From an uncultured Saprospiraceae bacterium (GTDB lineage: Bacteria > Bacteroidota > Bacteroidia > Chitinophagales > Saprospiraceae): DNA of 7,188 bases. Made by a program: the position numbers and the translations under genes. Location of the stretch: the NCBI GenBank assembly GCA_937942465.1, contig CALDEO010000296.1, positions 1-7,188 on the forward strand, in the 5' to 3' direction. Under the pieces are notes generated by a model that was not told where the DNA came from, did no database searches, and saw only the letters and a list, made by a program, of their open reading frames with translations. Below are positions 1 to 5,833 of this stretch, piece after piece (position 1 is the first letter of the stretch; every line of letters begins with the position of its first letter).

Positions 1-149
1 TACCGAAACAATTCAGAACTTTTGAGAAAGAGGTATCACCATACCTGAGGACGATGTCTGTACTAGATCACATATCATCTATGACTGACACGTATGCTAC
101 AGAGCTATATCGTAAGATTAAGGGTATTGAGATATCTAAGCATCAGTAG
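1..149 (+). CDS. dgt: dNTP triphosphohydrolase (dGTPase-like), C-terminal end only
   Basis: This is the 3' end of a gene cut by the window edge; the first complete codon is at base 3 and the frame ends at a TAG at 147-149, giving 48 residues. The visible tail carries YLRTMSVLDHISSMTDTYA followed by ELYRKIKGIEI. This resembles the C-terminal helices of Dgt-type deoxyguanosine triphosphate triphosphohydrolases, where a (D/Y)-(Y/H)-(I/V)-S-x-MTD-x-YA-x-x-LYRK segment is typical. Known members are cytoplasmic HD-domain enzymes that cut dNTPs into deoxynucleoside and triphosphate, and they influence dNTP pools and phage susceptibility. The HD catalytic residues lie outside the window, so activity cannot be judged. 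A hairpin begins a few bases after the stop, so this gene probably ends its own transcript. Family assignment rests on the tail alone. Confidence 0.8.
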   Translation, partial: PKQFRTFEKEVSPYLRTMSVLDHISSMTDTYATELYRKIKGIEISKHQ

Positions 150-153
150 GGGT

Positions 154-189
154 ATTAATCTTGTTGCGAAGCAATATCAAAAGATTAAT
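154..189 (+). terminator. Hairpin just after dgt, possible weak terminator
   Basis: A perfect 9-bp inverted repeat (ATTAATCTT at 154-162 and AAGATTAAT at 181-189) encloses a second small stem, TTGC at 164-167 with GCAA at 171-174 around a GAA loop. It starts 5 bases after the dgt stop codon, the usual place for a terminator. The stem is AT-rich and no clean T-run follows directly, only a TTTTG at about 203-207. It could therefore equally be a 3'-end stabilising structure. Confidence 0.4.
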
Positions 190-344
190 TGAACCCAATC
201 AAATTTTGTTCTCAAGTTTATATAAATTTTCATAATAATGATGACTTTTATAGAGAAGATTTATTGTCTAGCTTTACTCATTTAGCTTCGTTGATAACTC
301 GGTAAATTGTAAAAAGGAATATTAAATTTATAGATAGCTTTATA

Positions 345-1211
345 ATGATGGAAAATCTTAAATACCAATTTTCGATAGGTAATTACAGTAATGTAATAAA
401 GCTTGCTAACAAGTTTTTAGAACAAGAAGATTTTCAGTTTGATTATAATCTAATGATGTACAAGGCAGCATCTTATAGTAACTTATTAGAAGATCAAAAT
501 GCTATATCCGATTATAACACAATTATAGAGCTTTTCCCAGATCAAGTTCTACCGAAAATCAGGATAGCCTTGATTCAAATTGATATTGGCGAATTTGAAT
601 CTGCTAGAATTCAATTAGCAAGTGCTAGAAAAATAGAACCCGATAACCTAGAGGTTATAAACAATCAAATTTTTATATCAGAACAATTACATGAATTTCA
701 AAATGTAATCGATTTAGCGACAGAAGCCATGGAAGTGGACGAAAATGAACCATCAGTATGGTTAACTAGGGCTTCTGCCAGAGAAAAGTTAAAAGAATAT
801 GATCTAGCAATTTCGGATGGACTCAAAGCTGTTTCATTAAGTGGAGATGACGACTTACTTCTTCAAATGGTATTTAATGACTTAGGACATACATATTCAA
901 AAATGGGGGATTTAATTAATGCCGAATTGTACCTTTTAAAAGCAATTGAAGTTGATGATAGCGATCCGTTTCAATTCAATAACTTAGGTCTTGTATTTGC
1001 CAATAAAGGTGAGATTGAAGAAGGCTTGAAGTATATAAATCATTCAATTAATATTGATGATAACAATAGTTATGCTTATAAAAATCGAGCAAAAGTATAT
1101 CTTATGAAAGGAGATAAGAAAATGGCATTGAAGGATCTTAACAGAGCGAAGTCAATGGATTATCATTTGGATTATGACAACGAGGTCAATGAATTATTGG
1201 AAACAATATGA
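345..1211 (+). CDS. Cytoplasmic tetratricopeptide-repeat (TPR) protein
   Basis: The 288-residue protein appears to consist of TPR helix pairs from end to end. I count about eight units, roughly at residues 4-30, 33-66, 70-99, 103-133, 136-168, 174-207, 208-241 and 242-275. The clearest are the last three, which show the usual pattern: N-x-LG-x-x-(Y/F) early, a G at the turn, A or G in the second helix, and a final (I/A)-x-(V/I)-DD-x-(D/N). There is no signal peptide, membrane segment or enzymatic domain, so it probably acts in the cytoplasm as a scaffold or adaptor; its partner cannot be read from the sequence. Two adjacent ATG codons (345 and 348) are both usable, and no Shine-Dalgarno sequence decides between them. 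It is preceded by a 195-bp non-coding gap and is convergent with the next gene, so it looks monocistronic. The TPR assignment is firm; the biological role is unknown. Confidence 0.85.
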   Translation: MMENLKYQFSIGNYSNVIKLANKFLEQEDFQFDYNLMMYKAASYSNLLEDQNAISDYNTIIELFPDQVLPKIRIALIQIDIGEFESARIQLASARKIEPDNLEVINNQIFISEQLHEFQNVIDLATEAMEVDENEPSVWLTRASAREKLKEYDLAISDGLKAVSLSGDDDLLLQMVFNDLGHTYSKMGDLINAELYLLKAIEVDDSDPFQFNNLGLVFANKGEIEEGLKYINHSINIDDNNSYAYKNRAKVYLMKGDKKMALKDLNRAKSMDYHLDYDNEVNELLETI

Positions 1212-1369
1212 AAAGTGAACAAGAAGAAATCTAATCTGAGGCCAAAATCAATGTCATAAATTAATTAGGGTTAAGCAACGATTATAACTGTCAGAAAAGA
1301 CCAACTATGTAATCGATACATGTCATCGAAATTGGTAGACTAAAGAGGCTAATACACAATAGAAAACCC

Positions 1370-1963
1370 TTAATCCTTATCAAAGAACTTTTCGACACCT
1401 GCATCGCTACCGCTAATTGATACTGGGAAGTCACAATCCTTTGGCAGTAAAGAATGGGTTATTTCGGCACCTTGTAGTACTGTTACGGTTGTTCCTTCGG
1501 CAGTTGCAATCTTTAGGAAGTCTTCTACATAGCCGCCATTTGGAGATTCAGAATAGTGTTTGGTAAGACCATCCAGATGTCTATATACTTCATGTATAAC
1601 ATAGATTATACGTCCAGTTTTTTCTGTACTAGCAGGGTTTAGCGGATTCTTTACTTCTTCGCTTTTGGCAACAGTATATGTCACCATACCCCAGGGACCA
1701 TGTGTTGCTTTGAGCCATTTTTTGTGTTTGTCCCATACGCTATCAGCGGCTTTTTCGTGTATAGCTCTGACGATCATGACGGTACATACAGCGATATTGC
1801 TCTCGTATCCTTCTGGGGTTTTATTTGCTGGAGCTATTTGTTGGTCAGTCGTTTGAGCAATTATATTAGAACCTAAGAACGTTGATGCTAGTCCAATACC
1901 AGCTGTGGCTTTAACCATGTTTCTACGTGTGACCGTTTTGTTATTCTTGTTATTAGTTTCCAT
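1370..1963 (-). CDS. Tat-exported ABM-like (dimeric alpha/beta barrel) protein
   Basis: The 197-residue protein opens with a twin-arginine signal: TRRNMVK at residues 12-18, then a hydrophobic stretch (about 20-35) and a likely cut near AQT at 36-38. It is thus predicted to be folded in the cytoplasm, possibly with a cofactor, and exported to the periplasm. The mature part (about 57-173) reads as a ferredoxin-like beta-alpha-beta-beta-alpha-beta fold of the antibiotic-biosynthesis-monooxygenase (ABM) type. It has a first strand AVCTVMIVRA, a helix with W77, H80 and W83, a strand GMVTYTVA, another strand RIIYVIHEVY, a helix LTKHYSES and a last strand TVTVLQGAEI. ABM-fold proteins include cofactor-free oxygenases, haem-degrading enzymes and catalytically silent barrels, so no reaction can be assigned. 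H124, H137 and H170 are candidate functional residues. It is divergent from the KSI-like gene, with a shared 152-bp promoter region. Confidence is high for Tat export, moderate for the fold. Confidence 0.7.
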   Translation of the reverse strand: METNNKNNKTVTRRNMVKATAGIGLASTFLGSNIIAQTTDQQIAPANKTPEGYESNIAVCTVMIVRAIHEKAADSVWDKHKKWLKATHGPWGMVTYTVAKSEEVKNPLNPASTEKTGRIIYVIHEVYRHLDGLTKHYSESPNGGYVEDFLKIATAEGTTVTVLQGAEITHSLLPKDCDFPVSISGSDAGVEKFFDKD

Positions 1964-2008
1964 TTGTAGTATTGATTATTAAACAAACTATTTAATAGAC
2001 TTCCTACA

Positions 2009-2016
2009 CAAACTTA
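2009..2016 (-). promoter_or_regulatory. Candidate -7 box for the Tat-exported protein gene
   Basis: Read on the minus strand, this octamer is TAAGTTTG, an exact match to the Bacteroidota TAnnTTTG -7 element. It lies 45 bases upstream of the start codon at 1963. No TTG -33 element is found at the usual spacing, so the promoter is supported by one element only. Confidence 0.4.
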
Positions 2017-2038
2017 TATGATAAATACGACTGAGTTA

Positions 2039-2052
2039 TTGAATTAATTCAA
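2039..2052. promoter_or_regulatory. 14-bp perfect palindrome, candidate operator
   Basis: TTGAATTAATTCAA is fully self-complementary and sits near the middle of the 152-bp region between the divergent Tat-protein and KSI-like genes. It has the TTGA-N6-TCAA arrangement of Crp/Fnr-family half-sites (Fnr itself prefers TTGAT-N4-ATCAA). It is 76 bases upstream of the Tat-protein start and 63 bases upstream of the KSI-like start, so one dimer could act on both promoters. AT-rich palindromes also arise by chance; function is inferred from position and symmetry. Confidence 0.4.
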
Positions 2053-2115
2053 GACAATAGTAAATTCTAAAAATTACTTTTAAATCAAAGAATCACATAT
2101 CAAAATAAAACTAAG

Positions 2116-2529
2116 ATGGATAAAGAGAAAATGTTAGAAGCTGTGAAAACGTATTTTAAGTGTTTCAATTCGGAAAACCCTGAAGGCATCGCCGACTTAT
2201 TCGCAGATAATGCAACCGTACAAGATCCTTATCTAGCACCGGCCAAATCTGGTAAAGTAGATATACTAGCTTATTATAAAGGTGCAGCAGTAAAAGGTAC
2301 ACAACTTGTACAAAAGAGTCCAACGGTACTTGCTGGTAACCGAGTTTCATTTGCTATGACTGTAGAAGTAGCGGGGATGACTGCAGAGAACAACATTACC
2401 GATGCGGACTTGCCTATGGGTAAAATGGAAATTGATGTTGTAGATACGTTTGAGTTTAATGAAGATGGAAAAATTGTAGAGATGATTGCTTATTGGGACC
2501 CAGAGATTAATATCAAGAAGTTCTCGTAG
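2116..2529 (+). CDS. Ketosteroid-isomerase-like protein (NTF2/SnoaL fold)
   Basis: The 137-residue protein matches small steroid delta-isomerases along its length. Aligned by eye to the Comamonas testosteroni enzyme as I remember it, the N-terminal segment with Y13, GIADLFADNATVQDP and D37 corresponds to the stretch around Y14 and D38. VVDTFEFNEDGKIV corresponds to IDHFRFNGAGKVV and places D110 opposite D99. All three catalytic positions (general acid Tyr, base Asp, second Asp) thus appear present, which many distant NTF2-fold relatives lack. An insertion of about 12 residues (around 92-104) precedes the last strands. There is no signal peptide, so it should be cytoplasmic. Family members shift double bonds next to a carbonyl, but related proteins bind other hydrophobic or polyketide-like ligands; the substrate here is unknown. 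It is divergent from the Tat-exported protein. Upstream, TACTTTTA at 2075-2082 is a near match to a -7 box. Confidence 0.8.
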   Translation: MDKEKMLEAVKTYFKCFNSENPEGIADLFADNATVQDPYLAPAKSGKVDILAYYKGAAVKGTQLVQKSPTVLAGNRVSFAMTVEVAGMTAENNITDADLPMGKMEIDVVDTFEFNEDGKIVEMIAYWDPEINIKKFS

Positions 2530-2558
2530 TATCTGATTTTGGGGTAGATCTCTAGAGG

Positions 2559-2606
2559 CATATTATCGGAAGTAATTACTTTTGAAAGTAAATAGAAGAT
2601 AATATG
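2559..2606. repeat. Nested inverted repeat downstream of the KSI-like gene
   Basis: Outer arms CATATTATC (2559-2567) and GATAATATG (2598-2606) are exact reverse complements. They enclose an inner hairpin TTACTTT (2576-2582) and AAAGTAA (2585-2591), also exact. The inner left arm overlaps a 12-bp palindrome, AAGTAATTACTT (2570-2581). The element starts 30 bases after the KSI-like stop. No T-run follows, so it is not a textbook intrinsic terminator; it could be a transcript-end structure or a protein binding site. The inner arm also contains TACTTTTG (2577-2584), an exact -7-type octamer, so a regulatory reading is possible. Confidence 0.45.
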
Positions 2607-2648
2607 ATGGCATTGAATTAGTTCAAGGCTCAAGTGTTATGCTCTGGT

Positions 2649-2656
2649 TACTTTTG
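2649..2656 (+). promoter_or_regulatory. Candidate -7 box for the coiled-coil protein gene
   Basis: TACTTTTG matches the Bacteroidota TAnnTTTG consensus exactly and ends 22 bases before the start codon at 2679, implying a short leader. The expected TTG -33 element is not seen at 17-19 bases; the nearest TTG (2613-2615) is 33 bases away. Confidence 0.45.
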
Positions 2657-2678
2657 ATTTTAACGAAAAAGAAAAGCT

Positions 2679-3056
2679 ATGTCAAACAGATTATCAGAAT
2701 TAAAGGAAAAATTTCAAACTCAACTCGATAATGCAAAAGTGAAAGTTGAAGAAATTAAGTTAAGTGCAAATGCGACTATTACAGAAGCCAAAGCCAAAGC
2801 AGAAAGTAAGATAAGTGAAGTCAAAATGACCTTGGCTGATGCACAGGTAGTGGTTCTAGCTAAAAAAGAAGCAGTCGATGCAAGTATTAAGGAATTTAAG
2901 GCAGAGCAAAATATTGAAAGAGCCAAAAGGAAAGCAGAGCATGCTGAGGAATATGCTCACGCTTGCATAGAGATGGTCAATGCAGCAATAATTGAAGCTG
3001 ATTACGCCATTGCGGAGTCGATTATTGCATCTGTAGAAGCGGATGCGTTGAGCTAA
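2679..3056 (+). CDS. Small all-helical, alanine-rich protein of unknown function
   Basis: I do not recognise this 125-residue protein. It contains no Pro, Gly or Trp, has about 25 Ala and many Lys and Glu, and reads as continuous amphipathic helix. Heptad-like spacing of L, V and I runs from about residue 5 to 90, and a more hydrophobic, acidic helix (about 92-123, with the single Cys at 96) ends it. There is no signal peptide or membrane span. Such composition is seen in cytoplasmic coiled-coil proteins, phasin-like surface coats and apolipoprotein-like stress proteins; none can be chosen from sequence. It has its own candidate promoter, and a terminator follows about 70 bases after the stop, so it is probably transcribed alone. 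The start is the first in-frame ATG, behind an A-rich stretch typical of the group. Confidence 0.75.
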   Translation: MSNRLSELKEKFQTQLDNAKVKVEEIKLSANATITEAKAKAESKISEVKMTLADAQVVVLAKKEAVDASIKEFKAEQNIERAKRKAEHAEEYAHACIEMVNAAIIEADYAIAESIIASVEADALS

Positions 3057-3123
3057 ACCTCCTAGCACATACCATCGCTCTTACAGAAGGAGCAATATTA
3101 GATGAAAAATATTAAAGTAACTA

Positions 3124-3154
3124 AAATGGGCTGTCAATAAAGGCAGTCTTTTTT
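3124..3154 (+). terminator. Rho-independent terminator
   Basis: GGGCTGTC (3128-3135) pairs with GGCAGTCT (3142-3149) through 8 pairs, three of them G-U wobbles, around an AATAAA loop. The 3' arm runs into six T residues (3149-3154), and A residues precede the stem. It closes the transcription unit of the helical protein and insulates it from the AraC-family gene. Confidence 0.75.
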
Positions 3155-3302
3155 GGTTAATCTTGATTTGAATCTTATACTTACAACATTGCATCATAAA
3201 ATAACCGAAATTATATGGTCGATGAGCAAGGTGTTTTACATTAACACTGAAGGTCTATTATAAAATGTCTGCTTACGCTAATGGCTAGTATCTTTATTCT
3301 AC

Positions 3303-4199
3303 ATGATATGTGCAATTGATAAAATGAAACAAGAAACACAAAACATAAAATTTAGTAATCAGGACAATCCTAATTCACAGTTTGATTTACTTAAACTGGA
3401 GGAGCTTTTATCTCGAAAGGATTTAGCACATTCTCCGAAGATCTCGCATCAAATCGAATTCTATATTATTCTATTTGTCGAAAAGGGAGAAGGAGAGCAT
3501 ACCATTGATTTTACAGACTATAAATGTACTGAAGGGACGCTGCTTGCTATAAGGAAAAACCAAATCCAGAAATTTTCTAGGAGCAATAATTTAAAAGGTC
3601 GACTACTGCTTTTTACTAATGACTTCTTGGTGAGCTACCTTGAACAAATGGAAGCTCACAAAACCATATTGCTGTTCAATGAATTCCTAGGAAGTCCTAA
3701 ACTGCAGTTGTCAGAATCAGACTATAAAAGTATTCGTAAAATAATCGATCGAATAGAAGAGGAGTATTCCAAAGTCCAAGACAAACATTCTCTAAGTATT
3801 ATCCGGAGCGAAGTTCATATATTGATTACCAAGCTATTCAGAACGAAAGCTATAACCGAGAACATCAATTATGAAAGAAAATATTTGCAAGAATTTATAG
3901 CATTACAACAGCTCATAGAACTCAATGTAGCAAAGACTACGAGAGTACGAGATTATGCGCAGATGATGGGCCTCAGCACCAAGACTCTAAATACAATAAG
4001 CAAGAGTATCGTCCATAAAACCGCTAAAGAATTGATTGATGAAATATGCATCAAAAAAATAAAAAGATTGCTCATCAATACGGAATTATCGATAAAAGAA
4101 ATTGCTTATCAAACTGGGTTTCCTGAATCAACAAATTTTTATAAATACTTTAAAAGACATACAGAAAAGACACCCGAGCAATTTAGATCTACTTATTAA
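3303..4199 (+). CDS. AraC-family transcriptional regulator
   Basis: The protein has up to 298 residues. Its C-terminal third is a classic AraC/XylS DNA-binding domain. The first helix-turn-helix is at about 215-236 (VRDYAQMMGLSTKTLN), the second at about 262-286 (SIKEIAYQTGFPESTNFYKYF), ending with the family signature around TPEQFR. The N-terminal part (about 45-110) has strands IEFYIILFVEKG and an EHTIDF segment, consistent with a cupin-like effector or dimerisation domain; the ligand is unknown. The ATG at 3303 gives MICAIDKM; the second ATG at 3324 gives MKQETQ and is an equally good or better start, as neither has a Shine-Dalgarno sequence. A terminator upstream separates it from the helical protein. 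Only 87 bases without a clear terminator separate it from the lipoprotein pair, which makes that pair the nearest candidate target or co-transcribed unit. Confidence 0.9.
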   Translation: MICAIDKMKQETQNIKFSNQDNPNSQFDLLKLEELLSRKDLAHSPKISHQIEFYIILFVEKGEGEHTIDFTDYKCTEGTLLAIRKNQIQKFSRSNNLKGRLLLFTNDFLVSYLEQMEAHKTILLFNEFLGSPKLQLSESDYKSIRKIIDRIEEEYSKVQDKHSLSIIRSEVHILITKLFRTKAITENINYERKYLQEFIALQQLIELNVAKTTRVRDYAQMMGLSTKTLNTISKSIVHKTAKELIDEICIKKIKRLLINTELSIKEIAYQTGFPESTNFYKYFKRHTEKTPEQFRSTY

Positions 4200-4286
4200 T
4201 GTCTTCCCATTTTTACAGTTTATACGATTAAATGGATAGCTATAATACCTCATAACTGTCCAATCTTTGCAGCATTAATTAATCAA

Positions 4287-4829
4287 ATGTTTGCAATGAG
4301 CTTTTTAAAGACGAATCTTTTATTATTAACTATTCTAATATCTGTAATTACGATTACATCTTGTGGCGATGACGATGATATGTCAACTCCTATCAACTCA
4401 GGTGCTAGCCTTACAGTAACAAATACATTTACGGGTGCTGCACAGACCAATGGTGTAGAGACAACAATAGAGGACTTCTTTGGTCAACCTGCGGGCTCTC
4501 TAGCTGCGTCATCTACAATCTCAGATGCTGTTGAGTTTCCTGCCTACTTACTGGGATTATATGATATCGATATCAATGAGACGAGTATTTCATTCGAGTT
4601 GGTAGCCGCTGCAGATGATGCAACGTATATGAATTTCTTTAGAACAATCGAAGCGGGTACGACAGACCGTTACTACATGACTTTTGATAAATCTCATAAT
4701 GTTAGTGGTTTTACTTCTGATAATTCTTCAGTAGGGCTTAGGGTTGACTCTGACAAAGTATTGGTAGTTGAGATTGGAGAAGGATTCAATTTCAACCCAG
4801 GTTCATCATTTACAATATCTTTAAACTAA
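4287..4829 (+). CDS. Predicted lipoprotein of unknown function
   Basis: The protein has 180 residues, or 177 if it starts at the second ATG (4296, MSFLKTN). It has a type II signal peptide: K8, a hydrophobic core LLLLTILISVITIT, and a lipobox ITSC with the lipid cysteine at C26, followed by GDDDD. Acidic residues right after the cysteine are common in Bacteroidota lipoproteins and fit outer-membrane placement. The mature 154 residues are rich in S, T, D and G with alternating beta-strand patterns, such as SISFELVAAA, DKVLVVEIGEG and SSFTISLN; C26 is the only cysteine. It looks like a small beta-rich domain, but I recognise no family. The stop is 6 bases from the next start, so the two are almost surely co-transcribed. 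AATCTTTG at 4262-4269 resembles a -7 box, though the first base differs. Confidence 0.75.
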   Translation: MFAMSFLKTNLLLLTILISVITITSCGDDDDMSTPINSGASLTVTNTFTGAAQTNGVETTIEDFFGQPAGSLAASSTISDAVEFPAYLLGLYDIDINETSISFELVAAADDATYMNFFRTIEAGTTDRYYMTFDKSHNVSGFTSDNSSVGLRVDSDKVLVVEIGEGFNFNPGSSFTISLN

Positions 4830-4835
4830 TCTAAA

Positions 4836-5708
4836 ATGAGACTTACAAATAACATACTCCTAATGATGGCAATGCTCTTGTGTCTTGCCAGTTGTGCATC
4901 AAAGCAAAATTCGCCTATTCAAAATAAAAAAGAAGAAAAAATGAAATTAACTAATAAGCAAAAAGCATCTGCTTTACTTGAGAGCATTGAAAACGGAAGT
5001 CAAGAACCAGCAGGATATATTAATCCTAACAAGTATATCCAACATAATCTGGATGTAGCCGATGGTTTACAAGGATTTGGAGCTGTATTGTCTAATCCAC
5101 CAACTGGAGGATTCAAGGCTACGGTATTACGATCATTTCAAGATGGTGACTATACTTTCTCACATACCAAGTATGACTTCTTTGGCCCTAAATCTGGATT
5201 TGATATTTTCAGATTTGAAGATGATAAAATCGTAGAGCATTGGGATAACCTTACGCCTATTACTCCACCAAACCCAAGTAATAGAACGCAGTTTGATGGT
5301 GCAACTGAAATCACGGATAGAGATAAAACGGCTGCTAATAAGAATGTGGTAGAAGGTTTTATCACAAATGTATTGCTCAATGGTGAGATGGACAAAGTGA
5401 CTTCTTACATTAATCCAACGAAGTACCTTCAACATAACTCTTCTGTTGCAGATGGGTTAGACGGTTTTGGCGCTGCTATGAAGCAAATGGCTGAGAATGG
5501 TTTAGTTATGGAATATCACAAACTACACAGAGTATTGGGTGAAGGAAACTTTGTGTTATCTGTGAGCGAAGGAAAATTTGGTAAAGGTGATCATGTTGCC
5601 TATTATGATTTATTCAGACTAGAAGAGGGTCTTATTGTTGAACATTGGGATGTCATCCAAACAATACCAGCAAAAGGCGATTGGAAAAATACAAATGGTA
5701 AGTTCTAG
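4836..5708 (+). CDS. Lipoprotein with two tandem SnoaL/NTF2-like domains
   Basis: The 290-residue protein begins with a type II signal peptide, lipobox LASC with C20 as lipid cysteine, then a KKEEK-containing linker. Two homologous domains follow, at about 44-142 and 172-277. Each has YINP-x-KY-(I/L)-QHN (61-71 and 191-201), then ADGL-x-GFGA (75-83 and 205-213), and a closing F-R-(F/L)-E-x-x-x-IVEHWD (125-137 and 260-272). This pattern fits the predicted SnoaL-like aldol-condensation-catalysing group (COG4922) with an NTF2 fold. Reaction and substrate are not established; H70/H200, D76/D206 and the EHWD residues are conserved between copies and are the likely pocket. Domain 1 has H110-T-K-Y where domain 2 has no matching His, so the copies may have diverged in role. 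An internal ATG at 4941 would give a form without the signal, but the strong lipobox supports the full-length start. It is second in the operon after the unknown lipoprotein. Confidence 0.85.
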   Translation: MRLTNNILLMMAMLLCLASCASKQNSPIQNKKEEKMKLTNKQKASALLESIENGSQEPAGYINPNKYIQHNLDVADGLQGFGAVLSNPPTGGFKATVLRSFQDGDYTFSHTKYDFFGPKSGFDIFRFEDDKIVEHWDNLTPITPPNPSNRTQFDGATEITDRDKTAANKNVVEGFITNVLLNGEMDKVTSYINPTKYLQHNSSVADGLDGFGAAMKQMAENGLVMEYHKLHRVLGEGNFVLSVSEGKFGKGDHVAYYDLFRLEEGLIVEHWDVIQTIPAKGDWKNTNGKF

Positions 5709-5777
5709 TAATCTAGTGCTACTACTTGGAGATAATAAGCAATGTAGTTTCATAGAGTGACTTTATACATGTTTTGT

Positions 5778-5806
5778 GAAGGCTGTTCAAAGTAGGGCAG
5801 CCTTCT
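5778..5806 (+). terminator. Hairpin terminator of the lipoprotein operon
   Basis: GAAGGCTG (5778-5785) and CAGCCTTC (5798-5805) are perfect reverse complements. Two wobbles and one further G-C pair extend the stem to 11 pairs (5778-5788 with 5795-5805) around AAAGTA. The following TCTCATTTATAT is only moderately T-rich. The shape and the GGCTG...CAGCC core match the terminator at 3124-3154. It lies 69 bases after the lipoprotein stop. Confidence 0.75.
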
Positions 5807-5833
5807 CATTTATATAAATTATAAGAAAAGAGG

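Noticed and set aside
238..285. A 15-codon ORF (MMTFIEKIYCLALLI) upstream of the TPR gene.
   Set aside because: Too short, no supporting start signals and AT-rich non-coding surroundings; probably random.
269..342. TAGCTTTA at 269-276 and again at 335-342 as possible -7 boxes for the TPR gene.
   Set aside because: Both differ from TAnnTTTG at the last base, neither has a TTG at the right spacing, and the second ends 2 bases before the start codon.
1212..1369. Possible bidirectional terminator between the convergent TPR and Tat-protein genes.
   Set aside because: Only short imperfect complementarities are visible (for example CGAT with ATCG around 1313-1329); no convincing stem with a T-run on either strand.
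3102..3140. A 12-codon ORF (MKNIKVTKMGCQ) with AAGGAG 9 bases upstream, overlapping the terminator at 3124-3154, like a leader peptide.
   Set aside because: The next gene starts about 160 bases beyond the terminator and there is no run of regulatory codons. A Shine-Dalgarno match means little in Bacteroidota. Chance is the simpler explanation.
4215..4259. Inverted repeat ACAGTT with AACTGT between the AraC-family gene and the lipoprotein gene.
   Set aside because: Six bases separated by 33 is expected by chance in AT-rich DNA and does not form a compact hairpin.
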